Below are positions 42,131 through 53,834 of a stretch of DNA of 64,000 nt, piece after piece (position 1 is the first letter of the stretch; every line of letters starts with the position of its first letter). Position numbers and translations under genes: made by a program. Location: assembly GCF_918797505.1 (NCBI RefSeq), contig NC_092801.1:3410001-3474000 (forward strand), in the 5' to 3' direction. Under the pieces are notes generated by a model that saw nothing but the letters and a program-made list of their open reading frames with translations, made no database searches and was not told where the DNA came from. The DNA comes from Bemisia tabaci (lineage: Eukaryota; Arthropoda; Insecta; Hemiptera; Aleyrodidae).

Positions 42131-43320
42131 GAGACGGAGCGGAGGCAGCATCTCACCACGCGCGCTCGGTTCCCTGAATCGGGTGAACTTTATCATGAGG
42201 CTTTTCCACAAAACAAGTAAGAACGTAACAAGTTTCTTGTATGATTTGAAACGAATTGAAAACTAAGAAACAATATTATTTTCCTAATAATTAACAGCAA
42301 TAATGATTCATATTTGCTCTATTCCTTTCACTACCCAATGTACCAGGTTGGAACAAATTTCAGGGTCGCAAAAAATTCCTATTTCACAGTGTTGGAAATT
42401 GCTGCAACATTACGAAGACCGAAAGTTAATTTGCATCAATTAAATTGCAATTTAAGGTGTATTTCAGGTTGCAAATTTTCAGAGCAGATGTTTAATGATT
42501 ATTATTACACGAAGACAAAAAATGCACTCTTTTATTGAAGTGGTACGTGAATTTTGCTGATTGTAAAAAACTGTACCTAGCTAAATGGGGGAAAATGTTG
42601 ATTGGTTGAAGTCGAAATGAACTAAAGCGCAACTTTTTCGTGCATTGTGCTATTTGGAGTAGTACCTATTGTCCTAGAGCAGGCTTTCTTATTTATTTCT
42701 AATGAAGAGATAAGAGAGCTACCGAGAAAGCACGCCGATTGATCGCCGAGAAAACCCAGGGCCTCATCGGGGTGGGAGCGCTTTTATGTGCTTTCTAAGA
42801 GTAATTTCAACGCTTCAGTTCAGCCGACGACGCTAGTGCAAGTTTCAACGCTTTCATTTTTTCAGTCTGAAAAGAAGATAGTGTTTCATGCAATATTTGC
42901 GTTGAGGGGGAGTGCTCCTTCCCTTTTTTCCAGAATTGTAAAACTCAGGTATATTAACATTAATATATAACTATACTTTGTCCTTCATTCATGTGATTCC
43001 TGCAAATCCTCACATTCTTAGTGTTTTCATTACTGAAGAAGAATTCAAAATGTTAAAAAAGTTAATAATATTGATTACAGGAAAATTGGAAGAATGCTCA
43101 GTTATCGTTACAATGAATTCAGTGTGTATAGCTGAGGAAATTGTCTTAAAATTACACCATACATAATATAGATTTTCAAAATTTTCCGGGGGAGGGGCTC
43201 AGAAAAAAAATTATCATCCCTAGAACTTCGAGCTGGGCCGACACTCCCCCGAACAACTCGGAATATGTGTGCCTTACTTTCAGAGTTTTGAGATGCTCCT
43301 ATAATTAAAGTCAGTCTGGC
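42131..43320. other. Unassigned sequence
   Basis: About 1.2 kb with only short non-protein-like frames and no recognised repeat. Confidence 0.4.
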
Positions 43321-43321
43321 A

Positions 43322-43446
43322 GCCCGATTGTTGAAATTTATGTCGACACGACTAGAATCGAAAATCGATATATTTCACGGCGCAGATAGGGCTATATGTC
43401 TTGTGCCGACATAGCCAGTTGAAGTTTCAACAATCCGGCTGCTGCA
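43322..43446. mobile_element. 125-bp foldback related to family 3
   Basis: GGCAGCCCGATTGTTGAAAT and its inverted copy ATTTCAACAATCCGGCTGC-like end (43425-43446) bound a short element with TATGTCGGCAC inside each arm. Confidence 0.7.
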
Positions 43447-43746
43447 GTCGAACTTTATTATCCTTTGGACTCGTTGAAAATTTATGAGGAGGCTGAATTC
43501 GACCGTATACCGATTCAAGATTGGAATCAGGATTTACCAGAATGCTGCCATGCGAAATAGAGGAAAGCCGAATGAGGCTGTAGATGTTATCAAATTTCTC
43601 TTGATTAAATACGAATTTTCGGGGAAATCTGTGAAGATTTATCCTCTCGTTTTTCAGAGAATTTTCTTCGCAATCAGATCTAAATTCAGGCTCGGACTAG
43701 CCGTAAAGCCAATCTGCCATTGGCGGATACGCCCCCTTGGCGCGCC
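43447..43746. other. Unassigned sequence
   Basis: Nothing recognised up to the start of the segmental duplication. Confidence 0.3.
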
Positions 43747-44930
43747 GAAAACGTGCCCCTCTGACAGATAGCAAAATATAAGAGGAGAAAAAAAAATAAC
43801 GACCGAAAATATATGCGGAAATTTTCTTAAATGAACGGAAGAAGAGAGAGTTAGAAGAAAAGAAAGGTGCTTTTACGCATGATAGTGGTGAACAAGGGTC
43901 CAAGAACTACTTTCTGAATTGTGAACACTTTGCTGTGAAATTTTCACCATTTTGGTGACATACAGGCGCTTTATCATCCCCGTCCTTCATTCGCTATGTG
44001 TAACTTCCTTAGAATCGCTCCTAAGGGAGTCTAGACGTGCGCACCCTTTATAGACCTCTTGAGAGACCTTTAAACATATTTCTTCCTTTTCAAAATGACA
44101 ATTGATTTAGACATGCCATATCATATCTTGGGCAAACTTAACCTTAATTTATCTCTAAATTCAAAAATAAGAGACACCTAAAGTGCAAACGCGATACAAC
44201 TATGCGCGCAAGATGGATGTCCACATTCCATACGAAAAATATAAGACGCGATGGCGTGAGTCGTGAACTCGCAATGCTCTGCTCTATGCTACTAGTTTGA
44301 AGCATCATTACAAATAAGACAAACGCAAACAAACACAATATGGAAATAAAGCTAGGGAAAGGATGCGCGTTCAAGACGGCGCAGAGATACAACTATTCGT
44401 ACTTGATGGACGTCCGTGCTGCATCTGAAAAATTGAAGGCGCGATGACGCGAAGCGTGAGCTCTCGATGCTCTGTTACATGCTGTCATTGAGGTGTCGTT
44501 CAGATTCGGGAGAAAAGTTAAAAAAGAGGCCCGAATACGTCTTTCCTGCCTTCGGCTGTGTTGACACTCGTTCTTTCTTCTTTTTTCAGGTTCTTTTCTG
44601 ATTTTTTTTTAGGAAGGCTTTAATTGCAGACCTACGTCTTAAGCTTGTGTAAACCGCAGCACTGGCTCGGTTCTGTTGGAAATAATTGTGCTTGGATGCG
44701 TCTAGTGGCTTTAATTATTTGTTTTCTTTAATTTCAAAAGTCTGTCGGCTACTTCAATACGTTAAATTGCGCAATTTTTACTCTGTACGAACTTGCGCTG
44801 CTTTGCCAAAATTTTCTGAGCCCCCCCTCCACGTAGGGAATGCCCTACCAGGCAATATCACATTACGCCCCTTTAACCAGCCAAGGGTCTACGCCCTTAG
44901 ATGCAAGCCAGTCCGACCCTGTCTAAATTA
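43747..44930 (+). repeat. Segmental duplication, copy 2
   Basis: The counterpart of 37217-38995 in the same orientation, with the tandem unit nearly single. Divergence is modest, with several small indels. Confidence 0.8.
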
Positions 44931-45379
44931 TCTAAAAATTTCAAACAAAATAATGAAAAAATTCTCATGATGCACCCTACGTAATTACATGATCGATACA
45001 TAATTAGTAGTAATTATGTATCGAGGAGATTTTGATTCCTTCCAACAAGGAAAACTATTTTATTGGCGGTTCTTCGTTGAGCTGAGGAAAAAAAAATTGT
45101 TGCGTCAAGGAAACGACTTACAGCCACGAGTAGAGTTCTTTATTTAAGTGACGATACCCCCAACAACGATAACGATTTGTGTATACATCTTAAATCTAAT
45201 TCAATTATTTTGAATGAAATGTGAGTGTGAAAAAACAGTGTGACATTTAATGTGCGAGAGAAGAGAGGTAAGTGCATTTTGATTTGGATTAGTTAACAGG
45301 AGTAACTTAGAAGGAAGATTTGAACGGCAGGAAATAAATTATAAAATAATTGAGGATTTGTGTTTGTATAAAGTACATA
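44931..45379. other. Unassigned sequence
   Basis: A short direct repeat around TAATTATGTATCGA at 44990-45025. Nothing else recognised. Confidence 0.3.
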
Positions 45380-45636
45380 ACGACGGTGAAACTACCAAAC
45401 CACGTATCTCGTTTGCGGTGTTTAAAAATCTACGCTCACATTTTATTTTTTTGAAGTAGACCAAATCAATATCATTCCTTGAAATTTTCACGGAATTTTC
45501 TCCACACAAAGAGGAAAAATCACAGAAATTTTCAAAACTGGATTTTAAGTAGTTTTTCATTTAAAAAATAAAGTATGACAGGAAGTCTGCGACGTCGCAA
45601 ACCGAGATACGTGGTTTGGTAGTTTCACCGTCGATA
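45380..45636. mobile_element. 257-bp MITE, family 8, copy 2
   Basis: ACGACGGTGAAACTACCAAA to TTTGGTAGTTTCACCGTCG; very similar to 16084-16343 over its full length. Confidence 0.85.
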
Positions 45637-46182
45637 AGTCGTTTACTTCGAGAGAGACCCCACAAGATTATTCGTAAAATCTGGCATCATTGTTTATGGT
45701 GTGATCACAGAACAGATAAGGTGCGAGCAAATCGTCAAAATTCGGAAGCCGGCCGGAGGCTAGCTCGCGAGCCCCTCTGGCGGCGGGAAGCTACCCTCTG
45801 CAAAACTGATCACTGCCACGGCCGCCCGAGACTGAGAGCGAGTCTGTCCTTGAAAAGATTCGGCCAGCCAGCGTCGCTCACTCCTCACTTGAGTCGCATT
45901 CGGTGAACGTCTCGGGTCGCGCACGCGTCGGCCGCCTTGGCTCCCCAACATCCCTTCAGAATTAATAGAGTTTCCTTGGAGTTTTCCTCTTATTTATCGG
46001 TAATTAAGTCTCGTGTGTATCTTTATGAAGTGTGTCTATAATCTGTGCCGTGTTTAACGCTTCTGTTTCTCGAATTCATTCACCATGTCTCGAGGTTTTC
46101 GTTGGTACACGCGTTCGGAAGTTCGGAACTGCATCGCGCGATTCGCCTTCCGTCTCGTCATGTTTTTCATTTTGATCGCATC
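45637..46182. other. GC-richer segment without a supported gene
   Basis: 45730-45950 is clearly richer in G and C than the surroundings and has CGCATTCGGTGAACG, which could be a transcription start region, but no exon with a donor was convincing. Confidence 0.3.
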
Positions 46183-46318
46183 GTTTTGTATCTCGTCGTG
46201 CAATTAAATCGTGCGGAAATTCGGTTAGTTGTGGTGTGATTTCGTCTGCGTTGTTTTGTATTTCGTCGTGCAATTAAATCGTGCGGAAATTCGGTTTGTC
46301 GTGGCGTGATTTCGTTTG
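46183..46318 (+). repeat. 70-bp tandem repeat, two units
   Basis: GTTTTGTATCTCGTCGTGCA at 46183 recurs at 46253, followed in both by ATTAAATCGTGCGGAAATTC. Confidence 0.75.
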
Positions 46319-47179
46319 GAGATGTGGACATTTCGCGTCGGTTTCTCAAAGCGAAGCTTTTCAACTCACGCAGAACTGAATCTTGTGATGGGCTCTCTCG
46401 ATGGGAAATTTTGGCTACTACTGCTTCTGTTTATCACGGTTTGGTCTGTGATCGAGGTTTGAGATAATTTACTTACTTCTGATTTAAATTCTGCCCAACT
46501 AAGGTGTAAATATGTATTACTTGTCATGTGATCTACCCTTGTGATTTTCCTGTTTCTTTCTCGCTTCAGTCATTCCTCTTCTTTCATACTCGCAACCCAC
46601 TGAAAGGAAATTTTGCTAAGTTTTTAAATGGAGAGGCTTGGAGGACAAAGCGCACAGAAATTTTTTGAATTTTTTCTATTCAAAGAAATATACGTGTTTC
46701 TAGTTTCAAAATTTCGTGGGGCCTAATGGCGAAAAGGAAGTTCAAACTCACTTTCTGATGCTTTAAAGTTGGATTTTAGTTGTGAATTTTCTAACAATAT
46801 GCCTACTCTCAAATTAGATTTAGATGAATTTATGAATATCTCAATTTTTTCAAAAACTGTTCTGAATGAGCCTTGGCCTCCAAGCCCTTCCATGAATATT
46901 TTTGTACCTTCTCATTTCATTTTGCCAATATAGACTCATCACGCTACCTTTCCCTCATCTGAGAATTCCTAGGTTGTTCGATGGAAATAATATGAATTTT
47001 TCATTGACATTGTGTCTTACATTTGTACCTTCAGATGATGATTTTGGGCAAGTTTTGTCTGCTTTGAAAAGTGTAGGAAATATGTTGATTGGAGAGAAAT
47101 CGACGACTCCTTTTTGGTTTTTTTTCCAGTAGGAAATGAAATTGTTATTGTTTCGAAACGTCCCGGTTTTTTATGTTAT
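46319..47179. other. Unassigned sequence
   Basis: No recognised gene or repeat boundary. Confidence 0.35.
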
Positions 47180-47800
47180 TGCAGCCTCTCCTTTTATTCC
47201 TCATATTTCTTTTTTGCATTTTGAAGTGTTTAAATTACTGGAGGGCTCCACGTATGATCAATGTGAGCTAAAAAGTATCGTGGAAGATTGAGTTGTTAAA
47301 TTGGAATTTTTTGTTTCCGTCATCTCGAGCTTTCCTTTTATTCCTCAGATTTCCTTTTTGCATTTTGAAGTGTCCAAATTACTAGAGGGCTCCACGTATG
47401 ATCAATGTGAGCTAAAAATCTATCATGGAAGGTTGAGTCGTTGAATTCTAATATTTTTTTTCCGTCATCTCGAGCTTTCCTTTTATTCCTCAGATTTCCT
47501 TTTTGCATTTTGAAGTGTCCAAATTACTAGAGGGCTCCACGTATGATCAATGTGAGCTAAAAATCTATCGTGGAAGGTTGAGTCGTTGAATTGGAATTTT
47601 GTTTCAGTCATCTGGAGCTTTCCTTTTTTTCCTCATATTTCTTTTTGTATTTGAAGTGTCTAAATTGCTTTGAGGGCTCCACGTATGATCAATGTGAGCT
47701 AAAAAGCTATCGTGAAAGGTTGAGTCGTTGAATTGGAATTTTTTGTTTCCGTCATCTCGAGCTTTCCTTTTATTCCTCATATTTCCTTTTCGCAGTTGTA
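47180..47800 (+). repeat. 144-bp tandem repeat, about four units
   Basis: CATCTCGAGCTTTCC or its variant occurs at 47321, 47465, 47609 and 47753, exactly 144 bases apart, with GAGGGCTCCACGTATGATCA in every unit. A more diverged partial unit starts near 47184. Confidence 0.9.
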
Positions 47801-48108
47801 AAGGGTTACTTTACCAAGATAAGAAAATCTCGTGTTATTTGAGCAATTTTATTGAAACCGAAAAGTCTCCCTACGCTTTTAGTAATTGAAAAATACTGCT
47901 CAGTGTGTGAATAGTTCTGTGAAATGTTTCCATGTCGTTAGTTGAAAATTGTAACAAATAGTATTTTCGAAAGTTGGAAGACCTTTCAACCTCTCTTGCC
48001 AAGTTACAAAGCCAGCACCAGTGTTGTTTCGATTTTTCCGTCCTACTGCACCAGGGGCGCTAAGTATTTCAGGTTTTTGTAAGGCCGAGCATTGTTTTTC
48101 TTTCATTC
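47801..48108. other. Unassigned sequence
   Basis: Nothing recognised. Confidence 0.3.
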
Positions 48109-48252
48109 AATTGAACTACATTTTGCAACTCGGAACTATCATTTCTGGCTCCGTCTAAGAACAACGTATGTGCCATTAGTTTCCCCATGCACATACGTGT
48201 TTTTACAGATGAGCCAGAAATTGTATTTCCTAATTGCAAAATGAAGTCCAAT
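48109..48252 (+). mobile_element. MITE, family 6, copy 4
   Basis: TTGAACTACATTTTGCAACT to AATTGCAAAATGAAGTCCAA, with AATT-like flanks. Confidence 0.8.
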
Positions 48253-48410
48253 TCGTCGGTCTTCTGACCAAAAACTGTATCTGGATTTCCACGTAAGCCC
48301 TATTTTACATGTAAATCCATACTCTCCGGGGTTCACGCAGAAATCTCGGATTGTCCTTACGCCATGCGCCAGAGGAGCGGCGAGTTCTCCCGCCTTTTTT
48401 TCCTCTAGCT

Positions 48411-48800
48411 TATAGACGCTATTAGTGCCACGTCACAGTCGGTATCGATTGTATCGAACTGGATCCAAACAATCAAACATAACCTCATCTTGACACCTCC
48501 CTCCCAGAATTTCACTGTCAAAAGCCAAGAAACTGGAGTGGCATAGGAGTGGCCTAAATCATGGTGGCCCTCGTGGGTATTTTCACCTTTCTGAAACTGC
48601 TTTATCCCGTCAACTTAACAATGCGGGAACGTTCCGCGATTAAAAGAGCTGTCTCTAACACAACTTTTTTCTCAAACTGGGCGAATTATCTCTGAAATTC
48701 TTTAGTTTCATATTGAATAGTAAGGTTATGTTTGATTGTTTGGATCCAGTTCGATACAATCGATACCGGCTGTGACGTGGCACTAATAGAGTCTATCTTG
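48411..48800. mobile_element. Inverted-repeat element with CTATTAGTGCCACGTCAC arms
   Basis: The 70-bp arms (CTATTAGTGCCACGTCACAG...CAATCAAACATAACC) are inverted at 48715-48790 around a core of about 230 bp. Confidence 0.75.
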
Positions 48801-50150
48801 TGCTTGCCGGGCGATTTTCTCCCGCCCGACTCCAGCACGCAGGGCCTCCCCCCTCCCCCCTTCTCCCTGTAGCTTGCCTGAAGTGAACGAGTGAAGTAAA
48901 ACGGGCAAGATAAAGAAATCGGCGACGAAAACTGACGCCTTGGGACCGGATGCGGGCCCTCACGGCTTGTGTCTCCTGTCTGGGTTTTCGGGCAGAGAAC
49001 CCTTTTTCTCAGAATTCTGAAGCCGGATAGAACGATTTCAGTCCGTGGATTCTGATTTTCGGCATTATCACGTGGGTTTTCTTCATCGCCGGTGTTCTGT
49101 TCGATTGCGGCTTCTTCAGTCAAACTCTCGCTCTCTCTCTCTTCCTCCCGTCTCCTGTGACTATATCTCGGAAACTTGGAGAAGAACGCAAGGAGCGTTC
49201 CCCCTCCCCCCTCCCCTCCTGATGGATTGTCATGACCGGCGCGTTATTATGACGATCAACCCCCCCCCCCCCCCCCAATGATCGGTAGGTTGCCAAGTCC
49301 ATCCGTTAGATAAAGAAGAACTGTTTAATGAGGATTTTCGTTTCGTTAGTACTCGCTATGGTTAATGCCCTGATAGGAGGAAGGATGTCAAATAGCTGAT
49401 TTTTCATATGATGCTTCTTTCTTATTTGAACATTTGCGAACATTTTTGTTCAGTCGTTTCTTCCTTCTTGTAGTTCCCGATGGACAGTTACGTACATTCT
49501 TTTGAAAACAAATGTTCTCCATAATTTTTGTACGTTACCCTGTTTTGAACATTTTCGTTCACCAGACCAGACTGTCGGTGCCGATCTGGTTCGTCCCAAT
49601 TATTTTCAACGAGTAGGTAGTAGGCCTTTAGTGACGTTCAAAAATTCGCAGGTATCCAGTACTGAAGTCTAAAATATGGTCAGTAGTCCCTAGACTGTAC
49701 TTCAGCCCGAATTTTAAAACAATTACCTATTGAAGCCGAAAAAATAAGGCCGAAACGAAGAAAAAAAAATTAGCATTTCATTGGAACCACTTCCCTCACT
49801 CGGGTCTCAGACGTGAAAGAGGTGTACAAAATCCAAATTCCTCAAGGCACTGTTGGCCGATCTTCTGTCCCGCACTTGTAATTTGCGGCCTCAACTTTTC
49901 CTCTAATGCATGTCAAGCGTTTGCCTCATTATTTTCACCTTCCTCTAATCAGCACCTGATTCCTCCCTGTAGCCCTTCTCTTATCAGTTAACTTTTTCTC
50001 CCATTGCATTCACCGTTTAACCTTATCCTTTTTCGATTCTATTCTTTTGCATGACCTTTAACTCTCAAGCTCCTCACAGTTCAGTGTCATTTATCCACGC
50101 TATTCCTTCCTGTCTTCCTCTTTTTTTCCTCCCTCATTTTCGCAAGGTGA
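48801..50150. other. Unassigned sequence with GC- and CT-rich patches
   Basis: 48820-49310 is GC-rich with CT/GA simple sequence and a C-run at 49260-49276. A minus-strand frame over 48686-49123 begins without ATG and crosses the end of the inverted-repeat element, so it is not called. Confidence 0.35.
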
Positions 50151-50589
50151 TTCGTCGAGCTCAAGTCACGTGGTCGAACTGGTCTGCGATATATCGCATT
50201 GATTCGGTCAAAAAGCTCCGCAGATTTTGAATTGTTAGCCATAAAGGGACGATAGCCCTAGCGCATTAGCCTAAAGTATCATTCTAAACCCAAAATTTGG
50301 CAAAATTCAGAGAAAGGAAAGCAGAATTGTGCACGGGAAAAAATCTCACATTTGATACAGAAATCGATAGCTGAATCAAATGCGAGGTTTTTTTCCTGAC
50401 ACTATTCTGATTTTATTTCTCTGAATTGTGCCAATTTTGGGGTTTAAAATGATTCTTTAGGCTCATGCGCAGGGGCCATCGTCCTTTTTTTGCTGAAAAT
50501 TCAAAATCTGCTGAGATTTTTGACCCAATCGATGCGATTTATCGCATGCTAGGTCGACCACGTCACTTGAGTTTGACGAATCACCTTAA
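50151..50589. mobile_element. Foldback element, family 10 (AAGGTGATTCG ends)
   Basis: AAGGTGATTCGTCGAGCTCA to TGACGAATCACCTTAA, with the arms matching inward through CGATATATCGCAT/GCGATTTATCGCATG. The centre holds an inverted pair ACGGGAAAAAATCTCACATTTGA at about 50335 and 50375, possibly a nested smaller element. Confidence 0.75.
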
Positions 50590-50601
50590 ACTATCAAGAG
50601 A

Positions 50602-50712
50602 GGACCAGTCACTTGGCTTAGGGGAATCCAGTACCATTCGAATCTTTCGACCATATAACGGGCATTGATTCGAATGGTACTGGATTCCCTCAAGCATTTG
50701 TGCCTGGTCATC
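50602..50712. mobile_element. 111-bp foldback with GGGAATCCAGTACCATTCGAA arms
   Basis: TAGGGGAATCCAGTACCATTCG is inverted at 50665-50690, and the outer GGACCAGTCACTTGG partly matches TGCCTGGTC. Confidence 0.7.
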
Positions 50713-50855
50713 TTAAATTTGTCATTTTTTGTAGTTTGCTGCATACCCCATTTGATATTACAAAAATTTTCATTATTTAGTTTTGTTCAAAATGCCAAAG
50801 TTTTTTATGTTTTATTCATGTCTCTTTTGTTGACTTAAACTTGTAAGTGGATGTT

Positions 50856-51480
50856 CTCCCAATTTCAAAGAGAATACAAGAGCCGCAATATGAATTTCGG
50901 GCTGAGTGGCACCCCCTACTTTTGAGAGTCTCCTCTGATTGGCTGACCGCCTGGTGCTCACTTCCTACGGCTCTTATGGAAAATAACCCGGGGTTCATTT
51001 TTCATCGTAGATATCTCGAAAACAAGGTAATATTTTTGCGACGGAGATTTTAAAAATCAATTCTCAAGATTTTTCTGAAGGGATTGATGGGTGGGTAATA
51101 CGTGACACTTTTTTCTCAGTCACACTGAACAATTTGACCTGGAATTTCGTTTTTTCAACTTGAAATTTTGACACTTGTTGTCGTGAAGAAACCAAATTCC
51201 AGGTCCAAGTGTTCGGTGTGCTTGAGAGAAAAGTCTCATGCATAACCCATCAATCTCTTCAAAAAAATCTGAAGAATCGGTTTCTGAAATCTCCGACGCA
51301 TTAATTTTTCCACGTTTTCGAGATATTTTTGATGATAAATAAATCCCGTATTATTTTTCTTTAGGGCCCCAGAAAGAGGGCACCAGACGGATCAGCCAAT
51401 CAGAGACGGCTCGCAGAAGTAGGGGGCGCTACTCAGACCGCCATTCATATTGCCGCTCTTGTTTTCTCCCAGCCGAAGAT
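50856..51480. mobile_element. Large foldback element, about 620 bp
   Basis: The left arm GAGCCGCAATATGAATTTCG...CTGATTGGCTGACCG is inverted at 51370-51460, and the inner arms (TCTCGAAAAC, TTGATGGGTGGGTAA, ATTTGACCTGGAATTT) also pair across the centre near 51165. It is non-coding. Confidence 0.75.
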
Positions 51481-51689
51481 TCCCTCTCGGATCTGACTCC
51501 CTCCCAGTGGATTAATTGTAAGTGTATCAGACAAATGGCAACATTGCAGCGATGAAAACAGTTAAAACTCGAAATACAAGGAAAAAATGAAGTCCTCAAG
51601 ATGTTGACTTGTTCAACAGGTTTTCAAAATTATTGTTGATAGATGATACTTAACTCTGATTTTTCCTTTAAAAAAAGAGAAAAACGGAG

Positions 51690-51870
51690 AGAAAAGAGAG
51701 ATGCAGAGCTATGCAGTGAGATGCAGTGAGATACAGAGATATACAGAGATATGCAGTGAGATGCAGTGAGATACAGAGATATGCAGTGAGATGCAGTGAG
51801 ATACAGAGAGATACAGAGAGAAACCGAGAGTGTAAAAAGAGAGTTAAAGAGAGTTAAAGAGAGTTGAGAA
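51690..51870 (+). repeat. GAGATGCAGTGAGATACAGA minisatellite
   Basis: Irregular copies of GATGCAGTGA and GATACAGAGA alternate from 51700 to 51830, then GAGAGTTAAA repeats follow to 51865. Confidence 0.8.
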
Positions 51871-52320
51871 AAGAGAGAAAGGAAAAAATGTTGATTTGGC
51901 GGGCGTAAAGGACCTGACCAGCCTGACATCGATTTGAAACAGCGGAAAAATGCACTGAACGGGGTTTTCGATAATCAAAATAGCCCACAGCGTGTCACAA
52001 TGATGCAGTCCTTTTACCCCCGTTTTGAATCAATGACAGACTGTGGTTAGGCCCTTCACGTCCGCCGAATCAACTTTTTTTAAGAAAAATCAGATTTAAG
52101 TCCCATCCATCAACAATAATTACGAAATACTGCTGCACAACTCAACACCTTGGTGCGTTTATATTTTTCTTAGGTTTTGACTGTTTTCATTGCTGCGACG
52201 TTGCCATGTCTCTTTTACACTTGCACTTAATCCACTAGGAGAGGATCGGATCCGAGAGAGAACCTTCGGAGGGAATCGGGCGACGACCATGTTCTCATGT
52301 TGTGTTGTGTTCGCGTGCAT
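51871..52320. other. Unassigned sequence
   Basis: Nothing recognised. Confidence 0.3.
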
Positions 52321-52445
52321 TTGTGAGGAAGGGTGAGTGTGTGTATGTGTATGGAGGGTGCATGTGATTTTGTGAATGGTTTGTGTGCGTGTGATTGTGT
52401 GAATGGTTAGGGTGCGTGTGATTGTGTGAATGGTCGATTTGTGGT
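52321..52445 (+). repeat. GTGTGATTGTGTGAATGGT minisatellite
   Basis: Units of about 30 bp, GTGTGATTGTGTGAATGGT with variable GCGTGT linkers, occur three times. Confidence 0.7.
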
Positions 52446-52497
52446 GCGTTTGTGTGTAGAGGGAGCGTAGGAACTGACGAAGGTGCGTCCTCACGGT

Positions 52498-52887
52498 TTA
52501 TCTGACTGTTGGATAGCCGGTCCGTCGCGCAATCCGCCAGTTGCTCTGATCTTGGAGCGATCGGGGGGCTGTTCGACGTACCGTCCATTCGACGATCGGA
52601 TGAACCTTGTGGACGCTCCTGCGACGCAAAGGCTCACGTGACGCGTAAACATCACGGTCGAATTTCCATTCAGGTGGGGCCATCAATGCTCGTTGACGGA
52701 CTTTGATGACCTCCATCTGAGCGGAAAGACCGTCATATGTTCGTGTCACGGGAGCCTTGGGTAACCTATGTGCTTGTGGCATGTTTTTTTTGGTCAGGTC
52801 CAGATCCACATGGGTGGTTGGGCCGGTCTGGGAGGGTCTGCGGATGATCTCCTCGCCGGGCCTGACGAGTGGCGGGTTGCGTTGCAC
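52498..52887 (-). CDS. Hypothetical 129-codon open frame in GC-rich DNA
   Basis: From ATG at 52887 the minus-strand frame is open to a stop at 52498: MQRNPPLVRPGEEIIRRPSQ at the start, then VIKVRQRALMAPPEWKFDRD and many arginines. It has no recognisable domain, signal or membrane segment. It is longer than chance would often give in this AT-rich window, but high GC itself lengthens random frames, and neighbouring frames are open too. It might be an exon or a retroelement fragment. Confidence 0.25.
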   Translation of the reverse strand: MQRNPPLVRPGEEIIRRPSQTGPTTHVDLDLTKKNMPQAHRLPKAPVTRTYDGLSAQMEVIKVRQRALMAPPEWKFDRDVYASREPLRRRSVHKVHPIVEWTVRRTAPRSLQDQSNWRIARRTGYPTVR

Positions 52888-52981
52888 TCCCTGGCCCTGA
52901 GATGCAAGTAGCGGCGAAAATACCCGGATCCCAATCGGATCCGGGATCAGCGGAACTATATTCTGGGGCCTAAGTTATTAT

Positions 52982-53834
52982 CAGTGGCGTGGCGTGCTTT
53001 GCGATATATCGATTGTTATGTTATTTAAACCTATGGAAAAGGATCGATAATCAGGGTGTTCCCAGCGAACACTTTGGTAATCGATTCTTTACCCTAGGTT
53101 TAAATGGCAGAACAGCGATATATCGCAAAGCACGCCACGCCACTGATTATTATCAGTGGCGTGGCGTGCTTTGCGATATATCGATTGTTATGTTATTTAA
53201 ACCTATGGAAAAGGGTCGATAATCAGGGTGTCCGCAACGAGCACCTTGGTAATCGATTCTTTACCATAGGTTTAAATGGCAGAACAGCGATATATCGCAA
53301 AGCACGCCACGTCACTGATTATTATTATCAGTGGCGTGGCGTGCTTTGCGATGTATCGATTGTTATGTCATTTAAACTTATGGAAAAGGATCGATAATCA
53401 GGGTGTCCGCAACGAGCACCTTGGTAATCGATTCTTTACCACAGGTTTAAATGGCAGAACAGCGATATATCGCAAAGCACGCCACGCCACTGATTTATCA
53501 GTGGCGTGGAGTGCTTTGCGATATATCGATCGTTATGTCATTTAAACCTATGGAAAAGGAGGATTCAGGGTGTTCGCAGCGAACACCTTGGTAATCGATT
53601 CTTTACCAAAGGTTTAAATGGTAGAACAGCGATATATCGCGAAGCACGCCACGCCACTGATTATTATTAGTGGCGTGGAGTGCTTTGCGATATATCGATT
53701 GTTATGTCATTTAAACCTATGGAAAAGGAGGATCGATAATCAGGGTGTTCGCAGCGAACACCTTGGTAATCGATTCTTTACCAAAGGTTTAAATGGCAGA
53801 ACAGCGATATATCGCGAAGCACGCCACGCCACTG
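52982..53834 (+). mobile_element. Five tandem family-1 hAT-type MITEs with 8-bp spacers
   Basis: Complete copies at 52982-53145, 53154-53317, 53329-53492, 53499-53659 and about 53668-53834, all in the same orientation. Spacers after each terminal CACTG are ATTATTAT, ATTATTATTAT, ATTTAT and ATTATTAT, and the array is flanked by GTTATTAT and ATTATTAA. The spacer equals the 8-bp target size, as though neighbouring copies share one duplicated target. Copies 4 and 5 share GTGGCGTGGAGTGC and AAGGAGGAT changes, so units have been duplicated in place. The long open frames across the array are artefacts. Confidence 0.9.

Noticed and set aside
44686..44970. 94-codon frame in the segmental duplication, preceded by a T-rich stretch ending CAG
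   Set aside because: The other copy at 38.7-38.9 kb does not keep the frame, so the sequence is not conserved as protein.
48686..49123. 145-codon minus-strand frame with an acidic start (TEEAAIEQNTGDEENPRDN)
   Set aside because: It lacks an ATG at that position, is in GC-rich DNA where frames are long by chance, and ends inside the inverted-repeat element at 48411-48800.
51630..51929. Frame with repeated SLYLTASHCI
   Set aside because: Direct translation of the GAGATGCAGTGAGATACAGA minisatellite.
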